Made by a program: the position numbers and the translations under genes. Below the pieces are notes generated by a model. It worked only from the letters and a program-made list of their open reading frames with translations, did no database searches and was not told the DNA's origin. DNA of 64,000 bases from Pirellulaceae bacterium (GTDB lineage Bacteria; Planctomycetota; Planctomycetia; Pirellulales; Pirellulaceae), in NCBI GenBank assembly GCA_022448315.1, contig JAKVCA010000022.1, forward strand, positions 23,497-87,496, read 5' to 3'. Below, piece by piece: positions 47,943-56,845 of this stretch (positions within the stretch are counted from its first letter, which is position 1; each line of letters opens with the position of its first letter).

Positions 47943-50900
47943 CTAGGTTGACCCCACTTGCCCGACGCTGCGAACCCACCGGTTTGCGATGCCGGATAGG
48001 TCCGGAGTCTCGGATCCATCGTTATCGCTGAAGAAGGCCTGTTTGATCCGCTGCATCTCCGAACCAAGTTCTTCTCTGACCTCCGGCTGCAAACCACTTG
48101 AACGGCTGATCTCTTCGAGCAGATTGAGGACACTGAATGGTGTAATCTGATTCGGGACCTCGAATTGCTGCAATCTCTCGGCCGGAGTGGCAGCCGACTT
48201 CCACTTCACAAACACAACAAGACCGATCATTCCGACCATGACCACTGCGATCCCGATCAGGGTCGAAGCATAGGAACGCTCCCCATAGGTCTGTTCGAGG
48301 TTTACGGTTTGAGGAACTTCAATCAGGTCGGCATCTTCGTAACGCTGATAGGTAACTTCGTCGACTTCGATTTTTGGAGATGCGAATGACACCTCTTTGG
48401 GCATCTCGCCTGACGTCCGAGCTGCCTCCAAAGTGACCAGCCAGGACCGATCCGAAACAATCTGGTTCTCATCGGACTCTGGATCAAAACGCGACACGGA
48501 CACCCCTTGATCATCGATTCCTTCAACTCGAAAGCCGTTGAAATTCGTATCCAGAAGATCGTCCAGATCCGGTACCAGGCCGTTTGCGGTTGCCTGAACC
48601 TCCAAGATCAGCTTGCCTTCGTCCGCCTGTCGTTCGTCGAGGGTTTGAGTCAGGTTGAGATGACGGAAAGGCCTGAGCACTCCGCCTTCATCGCTTGATA
48701 CCAGTGGAAGAATTGGAGATTCGATCGGCAAGACGACGTAACCCGACGTATCCATAAAATCGAGGTCCATTCGAATGGACGGCAACTTATCCACCTCTGG
48801 TCCTCGGGCTCTCAGGAGCAAGTAGGCGTAGGGCGTATAACGCCAGCCATCGCTTGGTGTGGCCCTCGAATTCACATCCTCTGCTTGAAAGGTGACGGAC
48901 AAGACTTCGAAGTGCTCCTCCAACGCGGCTCGAACAAACTCCTCGAATTTATCCCGGTAATTCTCCAGTGGGCGGCCGTAGTTGTAGTAAAAGGTCGTTC
49001 CCGTATTCTGATTCTGAAGATATCGCGAAAAGCCGCCTGACTCTCTTTCAATCTCGACCGTATGTCGCAAGTTGACGAAGACACCAAAGGGCGTTTCACT
49101 GCCCACCACATCACTACCGTCGATGAGTGTCTCCAGTCGAAGTTCGGTCACCAGATCGGAGTAATAATCGTAAACCTGCTTGGCCTCCCGTGCTTGCGGG
49201 TGATCCCCCACAATTTCGAACCCGTTTTCCAGGTAGGAAAACTTGACCCCCGGACTCACCGCACTCATCCGTGTGAATAGGTCATTGGCAAACATCGCGA
49301 GGTGTTTTTCTTCAATCACCTTGGGCAGCTTGGCCATCATTTCGCGAATCAGCCCGGGTTGCCGGTTGTCTGGTCGTTTGTCCGTATCGATCTGACGTAG
49401 ATCACAGGCTCCAAGACTTGCATAGAACCAAAGTTGAAAAGGCTCGACAGAATAATCATCTTCGGTCAAATCCGAAACACGGTCGACATACATTTGCGCG
49501 GCCGTCTGAAACTGCTTAAACGCCTGCTGTTGTCGGTCAACGAACTCACTGGTGGGAGAGATCTCACGTTGATAATTATTCTCGTCGTGAGCTAACGAGG
49601 CTTCAGCAAGATACAACGTCCATTCGCTTGGGTACCTCGTCATCGCCTCACGAACGACCTCTCTTGCCACCTCGTATCCGCGTTGAACTTCCGCCTGAAT
49701 ATCTTTCTTTTTGCGTTGGGTCTGAGCCGTTTTTTGAGTCGCGGGCGCTCGCCACAATCCCCCAAGATTCGTCCTCATTCCCTGCGTTAACGCCGCAAGT
49801 GTCTGAGGCTTAACGGTCTCAAGATCTCCAAATACCTTTTCAATCGCATCCAAGCGATAGACTTCAGCTTGACTGTGGCATGTTGTGAATGCCCGCTGCA
49901 TCAGATCCTCGTCCAGTTCAACAGGCAACACCCGAAGTCGTTTCAGAAGATCGGCCAGTTCCTCAAGGTTACGCTGTTGCTTGGAACGTGTGAGAGGGAT
50001 GGATTGTGCCCGCTGCTGAAAGCCGTAAACGTAAAGGAAGGAACTCGTTCGATTTCGTGCCGAGTTTGGATCGTGGTTTTGAGTCCAAACCGTTAAAAAT
50101 TCGTCCACCAGTTCTTGAGCCACTGATGGATAGGTGGTCGCCAGTTGTTCGATAAATGGCAGCGCGTCGCCTTCCTGCTTCACTTTCAGATAAAGTTTTG
50201 CCGCCGCTTGCTGAAACTCAGGCTTGAGACTCTCATCAACCAGGTTCATCCAGGCCTCCGCTGGCTTCAGTTCCAACAGGTCCCCCGTCGCGATCGAGGA
50301 AATCTTGCCTCGGGAGGAACTTCCTGCGACCATTCTGCCTTTGTTGGCGTAGTAAATATTTCCATAAGTATCCCGCTGCATCACCGGACCGGCACTTGTT
50401 GACGTGTCATAGCGATACGCGATGTCCGCCTCCCTTAACCAATGAGTCGCCAGCAACGACAACACATCCCGCCACTTTTCGGCCGTCTCGGGTGCCGCTA
50501 GCAGCAGTGCGTTGACTGCCGTTTGTTGCAATTCCAGCAACTTTAGCCGGGCGCTGGCATTGGCCGCCTGAGTTTCCAGTCCCTTGGAAGCACCACCGCC
50601 GATCGACGCAAGAATCTCCTTGCCTCGCTGAGCTTCCCCGCGAAAGCTGTCATCCAACCACGCCTGCCCCAGTTGCTCTTCGATTTGCGGCGCAAGATCC
50701 ACGGCCTGCTTGAGTGCTTTCTCTTTTTCGTCGAGCGCAGCCTCTCCGGACTGCGTTGCAAGAACGGCTTGTGTCGTCAGCCAGGCTTGTTTCAGCAGAT
50801 CACGATCTCGTTGCTTCGCGTATCGAGCCAAAAAGTGCTGAGTCAACAGATTCAGGCCCTCAAGATCGCCCGCTTCTTCCAACTCCGCCACAGTCGGTAA

Positions 50901-51839
50901 AAAAGGTCCTGCCTCGATCGCTTGTCCCGATGTCGTCAGTAGCACAGCAGCTTCCCGGCGCGTCAGAAGCGGTTCGATGGACTCCACTTCCTGCGTGACT
51001 TTGCCCAGTCGTTCCACCCAATCCTTGATGGCGTGACCTTGCTGCGACGCGAGCCTGCACAATTGCCCCAATTGAGTCAGGTACGACGTTTCCATCGCTT
51101 CCGGTGCCAACTCCACAAGCGCCAGAATATCGTCCCAGCTGATTTGATTGACCTCGGGCTGTCCCCGACGTTGCTGGGCCTGCATGGACTTGAATTGACG
51201 CAACTGCTGTTGGACTTCAGGAGGCAAATCTCCGGGAACAGAATCTGGAGTACGAGCCAGCGATCGCACCAGATGCAGATACAGCGTTTCAGCCTCTTCG
51301 TCCGACAACTCAGCAGACAGGAACTGTTTCACGAATTCCCAGTCACCCAAAGTTACTGCGCGAGAAAAACCTTCGAGCTTAGCATTCAGCTCATCGAGCG
51401 CGATTTGTTCGGGTGTCGGATCTTTGACATTCGATCCCTGAGGATCAGCCTTCTCCTCGGCAGCCCCTGCCGCAGCTTCGTCCGAGGCGATCTGGGGGGA
51501 CGTGGACCACGCCGACAGGACCGCAGACGGCCGACGGTCAATGATGGTTTTTCGGATTCTCGCCAGCCTTTGGGCCTCGATTTGCTCTTCGGGAGTCGCG
51601 GCGTCAGTAGGCTCGTTCTCGACGGATGAACCCTCCTTTCCAACAACGACCCCCGCTTCTTTTAAGGCTCGCAATTTCGCCGGTGGCAACGTGGTCGCCG
51701 GTTTGCCGATTTGAGTGCCCGGCACGAGAAGCCTTACAGGTTTTTGTGCAGCACCCAAGCAGCGGTCTCCCAAAAGAAAACCATCAGCCAGAAGAATGAT
51801 GCCAGATAGAAAAATGGATACTTGAAGACTTTTGTGCAT
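47943..51839 (-). CDS. Large exported membrane-anchored protein of the MoxR/VWA cluster
   Basis: 1298 residues from the ATG at 51839; a further 25 codons upstream are open. The N-terminus is a signal or anchor (VSIFLSGIILLADGFLL). Most of the chain (about 60-870) is alpha-helical, rich in Gln, Glu, Leu and Ala, of TPR or solenoid type. A more beta-like part (about 900-1170) follows, and a single C-terminal TM helix STLIGIAVVMVGMIGLVVFV near 1175-1195, leaving about 100 residues in the cytoplasm. The topology is thus a huge extracytoplasmic domain. I do not recognise a named family. It is the last and largest product of a run of minus-strand genes starting with moxR and is likely part of that envelope system. 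Confidence 0.85.
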   Translation of the reverse strand: MHKSLQVSIFLSGIILLADGFLLGDRCLGAAQKPVRLLVPGTQIGKPATTLPPAKLRALKEAGVVVGKEGSSVENEPTDAATPEEQIEAQRLARIRKTIIDRRPSAVLSAWSTSPQIASDEAAAGAAEEKADPQGSNVKDPTPEQIALDELNAKLEGFSRAVTLGDWEFVKQFLSAELSDEEAETLYLHLVRSLARTPDSVPGDLPPEVQQQLRQFKSMQAQQRRGQPEVNQISWDDILALVELAPEAMETSYLTQLGQLCRLASQQGHAIKDWVERLGKVTQEVESIEPLLTRREAAVLLTTSGQAIEAGPFLPTVAELEEAGDLEGLNLLTQHFLARYAKQRDRDLLKQAWLTTQAVLATQSGEAALDEKEKALKQAVDLAPQIEEQLGQAWLDDSFRGEAQRGKEILASIGGGASKGLETQAANASARLKLLELQQTAVNALLLAAPETAEKWRDVLSLLATHWLREADIAYRYDTSTSAGPVMQRDTYGNIYYANKGRMVAGSSSRGKISSIATGDLLELKPAEAWMNLVDESLKPEFQQAAAKLYLKVKQEGDALPFIEQLATTYPSVAQELVDEFLTVWTQNHDPNSARNRTSSFLYVYGFQQRAQSIPLTRSKQQRNLEELADLLKRLRVLPVELDEDLMQRAFTTCHSQAEVYRLDAIEKVFGDLETVKPQTLAALTQGMRTNLGGLWRAPATQKTAQTQRKKKDIQAEVQRGYEVAREVVREAMTRYPSEWTLYLAEASLAHDENNYQREISPTSEFVDRQQQAFKQFQTAAQMYVDRVSDLTEDDYSVEPFQLWFYASLGACDLRQIDTDKRPDNRQPGLIREMMAKLPKVIEEKHLAMFANDLFTRMSAVSPGVKFSYLENGFEIVGDHPQAREAKQVYDYYSDLVTELRLETLIDGSDVVGSETPFGVFVNLRHTVEIERESGGFSRYLQNQNTGTTFYYNYGRPLENYRDKFEEFVRAALEEHFEVLSVTFQAEDVNSRATPSDGWRYTPYAYLLLRARGPEVDKLPSIRMDLDFMDTSGYVVLPIESPILPLVSSDEGGVLRPFRHLNLTQTLDERQADEGKLILEVQATANGLVPDLDDLLDTNFNGFRVEGIDDQGVSVSRFDPESDENQIVSDRSWLVTLEAARTSGEMPKEVSFASPKIEVDEVTYQRYEDADLIEVPQTVNLEQTYGERSYASTLIGIAVVMVGMIGLVVFVKWKSAATPAERLQQFEVPNQITPFSVLNLLEEISRSSGLQPEVREELGSEMQRIKQAFFSDNDGSETPDLSGIANRWVRSVGQVGST

Positions 51840-52101
51840 GTCGAATTGGCAGTTCAAGGTGCTTCTTCCAAGTGAGTGCGTCTCCGGGTTGTTTGCCTCG
51901 AAGACAAAACGCATAAAGAATTCTAAAACGAAAGGCGAAACCGAAAATCGGGATTCGCAATTTCGGCAGCGGCCTGTTTACCGTGTTTTTCACTCGCCAC
52001 ATTCGACTCAAAGAGAGTCGCGTCAGCCTGTGTTAAAGACGACTTACCCCGTCAAGAAAGACAACAACGCCAGAAGTTTCGCTCCTGACGTTGTCCGATG
52101 T
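51840..52101. other. Spacer between the TPR-like and the large gene
   Basis: The spacer holds a terminator after the TPR-like gene (52052-52094) and an AT-rich stretch near 51880-52000 that may contain the promoter of the large gene. No further gene is seen. Confidence 0.45.
52052..52094 (-). terminator. Terminator after the TPR-like gene
   Basis: On the minus strand ACAACG-U-CAG (52094-52085) pairs with CUG-G-CGUUGU (52073-52064), ten pairs including one G-U, then TGTCTTTCTT. It begins eight bases beyond the TAG at 52102-52104, not near the TGA at 52216. Confidence 0.7.
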
Positions 52102-52215
52102 CTAGGATCCGGTACCGTCTGGCGGCGGGCCAGAACTGGCTCCGCGAGCATCTTGGGGTTTCTGTCCAGCATTACCTTGGCCGCGACCGCGACCTTTGCC
52201 ACTTCCGCAGCCCTG
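52102..52215 (-). pseudogene. In-frame Gly-rich extension after the TGA of the TPR-like gene
   Basis: After the TGA at 52216-52218 the same frame continues for 37 sense codons to TAG at 52102-52104. The translation starts QGCGSGKGRGRGQGN and ends GPPPDGTGS, a Gly/Arg/Pro tail of the kind common at the ends of planctomycete envelope proteins. The intrinsic terminator follows the TAG directly. The stretch is therefore either the lost C-terminus of the gene (nonsense mutation, for example TGG to TGA), or it is reached by readthrough of a TGA followed by C, a leaky context. Confidence 0.5.
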
Positions 52216-52809
52216 TCACTGGCTGGGCAAGGGCAGACCTTGCAACTCCGAAAGCTCCATGCGAGCTAACTTGATCGTTGCCTCAAGGTCTTCTTTGATT
52301 TTTCGTGTCGCCTTCACATTACCTTGGTCGGAAGATTGCTGGGCCAAAAGACGGTAGGTCTGCTCGGCCGAATCCGCCTCAGGACGCCAGACCTCTTCAG
52401 GTTGCCCCTCAAGTCGCATCAACCAAGTCATGTAGTATTGGCTGTTTGCATGTGCTGACCTCGCCTCTTGCAATAGCGTCTGGGACCCGACTCCCTCTTC
52501 CTTCAATTCGTCGACCAGATCACCGAGGGCTCGATGGGCAACAGGCAGTTGTGAAGAAAGCATCTGAGCTTTGGCAAGCTCCAGACGAAGCTGCTGCCTG
52601 ATCAGGATCTCTTCTTTGGGAAGTAATTGCAGGGCTTCCTCGTACCGCAACGCGACCTGCGACCAACTGTCGAGCGCGGCCAATTCCTCCGCTTCACGCA
52701 ACAATCGATTCGCTTGATCCATGGTCATCTGCTTCTGACCCGGACCAAGGTGATAAGCGATGGCGACTGCGGGAAGCAGCAGCCAGATCACCAAGATGAT
52801 TCTCTTCAT
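52216..52809 (-). CDS. Exported TPR-like helical protein of the MoxR/VWA cluster
   Basis: 197 residues from the ATG at 52809 preceded by GAGG; a TTG two codons earlier is ignored. An N-terminal hydrophobic segment (RIILVIWLLLPAVAIAY) serves as signal or anchor. The remainder is a helical, TPR-like repeat array: NRLLREAEELAALDSWSQVA, LRYEEALQLLPKE, and AHRALGDLVDELKEE. The frame ends at TGA, but an in-frame tail continues to TAG 37 codons on. TPR proteins accompany VWA proteins in Bat and related operons, presumably as assembly scaffolds in the periplasm. The gap to the upstream VWA gene is about 225 bases. Confidence 0.85.
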   Translation of the reverse strand: MKRIILVIWLLLPAVAIAYHLGPGQKQMTMDQANRLLREAEELAALDSWSQVALRYEEALQLLPKEEILIRQQLRLELAKAQMLSSQLPVAHRALGDLVDELKEEGVGSQTLLQEARSAHANSQYYMTWLMRLEGQPEEVWRPEADSAEQTYRLLAQQSSDQGNVKATRKIKEDLEATIKLARMELSELQGLPLPSQ

Positions 52810-53034
52810 AACCAATCCTCACCAATAAACCCTCGCATGGCATTGGAAAGCCAGAGTGAATTCCCCAAGCGAGAAGTGTGTCTCCTGATCTCTTTTATAG
52901 TCGTTATCGTCTTTCGGAACAAAATGAAACGGCCAAAAACGGTGATAAGGGGGTGACTTTTCCAAGATCCCCAACCCAACTTGAGCTCCAAAGGACCTCT
53001 TCGTGCCAGGTCGGGGTCAGTGTTCCCGCTCCCC

Positions 53035-54051
53035 CTACCCCTCCGTGTTGAGATAACGAGCCGCCCCACGACCCGAAACCGATCGGTTCCACGCTGGCGA
53101 TGCCCCAAAGTAAAACAGCAAAAGTGGCAGGAAAAGGAGCGTCGCCGCCCCCAAAGTCAGAACGACCAGCGCGTACTCCCGAATTCCCATGGCCTCCCAG
53201 ACACTTTTTTCCTCGGCTGAGGTCAGTTGATTCAGCAAGTCACTGCTCAAATGATTAGCGTTGCCGTTGTGATACACCCCGCCCAAACGGACTGCGATCT
53301 GCCGGAGCGTTGCAGCATCCTGACGCGACTGACGACCATCGATGAACTGCCCGGTGATAGGATCTCCGATCCCGACCACCACAACGTTGGACACGCTGGC
53401 CGGCATCGTTGGCATCCCGGTGGCAGGCACCGTATCTCCATCGCTGATGACAATCACGGTGGTGCTCTTGGGCTGCCAACCTTTCGATAGTCCCGCGGCT
53501 TCGTTCAAGCCCGAGAACAAATCGGTTTTACCAACAGGAAAGGCGTAGTGCATGGGCAGGTCATTGAGGATATTTCGCACGACGTCAACATCGTTGGTCT
53601 CGACCACCACAGGTTTGGCCGACGAATAAACCGCGACCACACTCATCTTGTATTGCTGGATCGCAACCCGTTTGAAGAAGGACTCCATCACATCGCTCGC
53701 TCGCTGCATTCGGCTCTGATCCCTTTCCGGACCGCCATCCTGCAACCTCATACTCGGCGAAACATCGAGAACCAGTACCACGTGCCGATAATCCTCAGGC
53801 TGAACAACATTCGCATCATGCACTCTTGGTGTCACGAACAAAAGGACACTCAACGCCCAGCTCACAGACGTGCAGGCCAAGGTTCTCAACAAGGGTGTCA
53901 GTCGAGCCCAATGACTCGGCCGCCCGCTTGGCCCAAAGGCAAGTGTTTTAACACGAGCAACTCGGCGGAGGTGGAGCCACTCAGCCACCCCCACCAACAA
54001 AAGTGTGAGAAAGGCGGCAGCCATCGAGATGGGAAAGCCTGCCTCTACCAT
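53035..54051 (-). CDS. VWA-domain membrane protein (BatA/BatB type), second copy
   Basis: 338 residues. TM segments at about 8-24 and 57-73 and one near the C-terminus (about 300-320) frame a von Willebrand A domain (about 90-280). The MIDAS metal motif is DVSPS (Asp96, Ser98, Ser100) with a later VISDGDT. The ATG overlaps the preceding VWA gene by seven bases and has GAGGT eight bases upstream. Topology suggests the VWA domain faces the periplasm. VWA proteins beside MoxR ATPases act in metal-dependent protein assembly or stress tolerance; the particular partner is unknown. Confidence 0.92.
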   Translation of the reverse strand: MVEAGFPISMAAAFLTLLLVGVAEWLHLRRVARVKTLAFGPSGRPSHWARLTPLLRTLACTSVSWALSVLLFVTPRVHDANVVQPEDYRHVVLVLDVSPSMRLQDGGPERDQSRMQRASDVMESFFKRVAIQQYKMSVVAVYSSAKPVVVETNDVDVVRNILNDLPMHYAFPVGKTDLFSGLNEAAGLSKGWQPKSTTVIVISDGDTVPATGMPTMPASVSNVVVVGIGDPITGQFIDGRQSRQDAATLRQIAVRLGGVYHNGNANHLSSDLLNQLTSAEEKSVWEAMGIREYALVVLTLGAATLLFLPLLLFYFGASPAWNRSVSGRGAARYLNTEG

Positions 54052-54962
54052 GGGGTGTACCTCAATCCCAAAAAGGTCAGGGCCGTGAGCCCGAGCAATG
54101 CGAGTCCCGCCACCGAAAAGGGCCAGTAATAATCCATGGTCTCGGCGCTCACTTTTTCCAGCTGTGCCTCTTGCATCTCATCAATCCGCTGAAAAACGGT
54201 TTTAAGACCCTCCGTATCCCCCGGCTGGAACACCTCGCCTCCAGTCAATCCTGTAACGTTGACCACTTCATCGGGAACACCTCCGCCCCCGATATGAATG
54301 GCATATACCACAATCCCGGCCTGGTTCATCTCTCGCGCGATTTCCTGATCGTTACCATTACTTAGATCGAAGCTGAAACCATCAGAGACGAGGATGATCA
54401 TCCGATCCCCCTCTTCGCGTGCCGATAAAACCTGACGACACGCTCGCAGGGCTTTACCGATCTCAGTCCCTCCGAACCAGGAAGGTGCCACTTCCGGCCT
54501 CATGAACGGCGGCGCACATCGGATCGCTGACCGATCCTTGGTGAGCGGAACCCAGTGCAAGACACTGTTGCCAAAAAACGTCAAACCAAAGGCATCACCG
54601 TCTCGAAAATCGAGAAACCCATCGATCGCTTCCATTGACGCATCGTAACGCGTCCCACTCCCGAAGGATGCGGTCATGCTGCCCGAGATGTCGACGCAGA
54701 ATTCGATGTTGGTCAGTCGTCGACGAGTTTTTGGCTCGCTGAGAATGACGGGCCCGCAAAGCACGGCGATCACCACCATTGCGAGCAACACCGGCAAAGA
54801 CTCGCTGAGTGAAACAAGCACCCACCATCGACGCCCTGATCGCCCAACAGCATGATCGAGCGGCAAACTGATCCCGTTGCCACGGCGCAGCCAGATCCAG
54901 GCCAGAACCATGAGTGGCAGCAGCTCGAGAATGACGAGCGTGACGGGAAATCGAAAACTCAT
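54045..54962 (-). CDS. VWA-domain membrane protein (BatA type), first copy
   Basis: 305 residues from the ATG at 54962, with GAGGTGA six bases upstream. TM helices lie at about 8-25 and 50-72, then the VWA domain (about 85-275) with MIDAS motif DISGS (Asp91 to Ser95) and a later LVSDGFSFD, then a C-terminal TM (WPFSVAGLALLGLTALTFLG). It overlaps the upstream gene by four bases (ATGA) and the downstream VWA gene by seven, implying translational coupling. Paired with the next gene it forms the two-VWA core of the operon. Confidence 0.93.
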   Translation of the reverse strand: MSFRFPVTLVILELLPLMVLAWIWLRRGNGISLPLDHAVGRSGRRWWVLVSLSESLPVLLAMVVIAVLCGPVILSEPKTRRRLTNIEFCVDISGSMTASFGSGTRYDASMEAIDGFLDFRDGDAFGLTFFGNSVLHWVPLTKDRSAIRCAPPFMRPEVAPSWFGGTEIGKALRACRQVLSAREEGDRMIILVSDGFSFDLSNGNDQEIAREMNQAGIVVYAIHIGGGGVPDEVVNVTGLTGGEVFQPGDTEGLKTVFQRIDEMQEAQLEKVSAETMDYYWPFSVAGLALLGLTALTFLGLRYTPW

Positions 54963-55882
54963 ACCGTCACCTCGTTGCCCGACGAAGACGGGACGTGTGA
55001 CTCTGAAAAATAGGGACGCAGCAGATCCTCCCAAGAAATCTCTTCGGGTGGATTCGGCCGATGCAACCAGTCTTCAACTTGCCGCAACACTTCGCCCGCC
55101 TCGGGGTGCTGGTGGAGTTGCCTTATCGCTTGATGAGCATCCAAATTTTCAAGGTCGAGTCGCTCTCGCCAGTAAGCGAGTAACAACGCTTCAAGTCGGG
55201 CAAAATCTTTTTGCGGAGAGGAGTTTGATTTCAAGATCTGCTCGATCAACGACTTGAGCTCATCTGGCAAGCTCACCGTGCAATCCTCCTTCGCCCCCGC
55301 CATCCTGTTTGCGAAAAAATTTCTGCGGATCAGCTCGAACAGGACGATCAGCCAGATCACGGCGGCCAGTCCCAGCAAAAGTCGATAACCACCCAGGCTC
55401 GGCGTTTCACCCGGACGCAGTGGATGGGGCTGGAGTTGCTCGGCGGATAGGAGCGGCATCACATCCACCCACACGGGTTCAAGATCCTCGACAGACTGGC
55501 CTGTGGACGTCTCAAGATAGTCCAACACATTGAAACGTCCGGGCTCCAAAGCACGAAACTCAAGATCGTAACGTTGGTCGGTTCCATGAGGATAAATTTG
55601 GACGACTCTCGCCAAGGCGGGCGACTGATCCGTCACGCCGCGAGCGCGGAGCTCCTCCCCTGGTATCACCACGCCCAAGATCTCAAGGGGGATCCCAACC
55701 GTCGTCTGTCGCAGGCTCGCCGCAGGACTCCCACTTTCAATCTGCGTTAACAGAGGTGCCGCATAAACCGAGGGCAGTAGTACAGATGCTGGCGAAACCA
55801 GGGTGATCCAGCAGGCAATCATAACGAAAAGCCATGACAAACAAGCGGGAACCACGGACGGATGCAAGCGGGTATTCCTCAT
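54959..55882 (-). CDS. Envelope protein with one central TM helix (BatD/DUF4381-like position)
   Basis: 307 residues. A signal or anchor segment (LSWLFVMIACWITLVSPASVLL) opens the protein, followed by a beta-rich extracytoplasmic domain (about 45-165), a TM helix (YRLLLGLAAVIWLIVLFELI, about 165-187) and a cytoplasmic helical tail. The layout and its place between the DUF58 and VWA genes match the BatD or DUF4381-type subunit of MoxR operons. Sequence identity to those families is not obvious by eye. Start and stop overlap the neighbours (TGATG at 55882, ATGA at 54959). Confidence 0.8.
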   Translation of the reverse strand: MRNTRLHPSVVPACLSWLFVMIACWITLVSPASVLLPSVYAAPLLTQIESGSPAASLRQTTVGIPLEILGVVIPGEELRARGVTDQSPALARVVQIYPHGTDQRYDLEFRALEPGRFNVLDYLETSTGQSVEDLEPVWVDVMPLLSAEQLQPHPLRPGETPSLGGYRLLLGLAAVIWLIVLFELIRRNFFANRMAGAKEDCTVSLPDELKSLIEQILKSNSSPQKDFARLEALLLAYWRERLDLENLDAHQAIRQLHQHPEAGEVLRQVEDWLHRPNPPEEISWEDLLRPYFSESHVPSSSGNEVTV

Positions 55883-56742
55883 CAGCGGGCCCCCCTTCCC
55901 AATAACGCGCGCGCCTCAAAAAACTGACGAAGTTTCATCGCGATGGGCTTGTTCGTTTCAACCAGCAAATGATCGATCCCCGCTCGCCGCAACTCTAAGG
56001 CCACCTCATCAGGATCGCCCCATTGCTTTCGCCCATGTGTCACGAACCGTTGCCCCGTTTCCGCTTCGCTCGCCCTAAAGATCCCGGCGCCTGTCAGGCC
56101 TTGCTCCGCTGGGTCCATCAACTGTAAAGCGACACAATCATGATGCTGCCCGACCTGCTTCAAAGTCTTGGTCGCGAGCGGGTCATGCAGGTCACTGAGG
56201 ACGATAAGCAGGGAACGACAGTTCAGCATGGGCACCAATTTGGCCAGCTTTGAGGCAAGGTGTGTGGGCTCGTCAAAGCGATAACGTCGCAACTGGTGGA
56301 GCCACTGCATCACCTGATCTTGGCCAAGGCTGGGAGTGATGTGCAACTCTCGACCTCCTACACCCACGACCCCAACGGGACTGACCCGATCCAGACAAGC
56401 TAACGCCAATCCGCCGGCCATGTGGACGGCAACTTCGTATTTGCTTCGCTTGACGCTACTCAAAGCCATCGATGCCGAAGTGTCAACCAGCAAGTAACAC
56501 GGCATCCGTTTCGGGGCCTCGTATTCCTTGACGAATGGCTCTCCTGTACGAGCCGTGACGCGCCAGTCGATGGTTTTGATCGGATCACCGTACAAGTAGG
56601 GACGCGACTGCACATATTCGACTCCTGCTCCAAGAAACGGAGAGCGATCGAATCCAAAGCTCAAACTATCCGCGAGTCGCTTGATCGCCAGCACAAAACG
56701 GCGAGTATCCAGCGTCTCCAGCGTTGAAAGATGGGCTTCCAC
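55882..56742 (-). CDS. DUF58 domain protein
   Basis: 286 residues from the GTG at 56742; an ATG 28 codons into a longer frame is possible but the family normally begins near LETLDTRRF. The hallmark DUF58 segment is intact: GVEYVQSRPYLYGDPIKTID, then WRVTARTGEPFVKEYEAPKR. A VWA-like fold follows with a MIDAS-type DTSAS motif. It is a cytoplasmic partner of MoxR ATPases. The gene starts 104 bases after the moxR stop and overlaps the next gene by one base (TGATG). Confidence 0.92.
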   Translation of the reverse strand: MEAHLSTLETLDTRRFVLAIKRLADSLSFGFDRSPFLGAGVEYVQSRPYLYGDPIKTIDWRVTARTGEPFVKEYEAPKRMPCYLLVDTSASMALSSVKRSKYEVAVHMAGGLALACLDRVSPVGVVGVGGRELHITPSLGQDQVMQWLHQLRRYRFDEPTHLASKLAKLVPMLNCRSLLIVLSDLHDPLATKTLKQVGQHHDCVALQLMDPAEQGLTGAGIFRASEAETGQRFVTHGRKQWGDPDEVALELRRAGIDHLLVETNKPIAMKLRQFFEARALLGRGAR

Positions 56743-56845
56743 GGCAATCTCTCGGAAGTTAACAACAAAAACGGGAACCACAGGGGACCGGCAGCATTGT
56801 CTCTGGACTGCGACTAACCATCCCATCCGGATGAGCTTACCTGCA

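Noticed and set aside
52216..52218. TGA as selenocysteine or as a Trp codon
   Set aside because: No SECIS-like hairpin directly after the TGA was seen, and other genes in the window end in TGA, so the code is standard.
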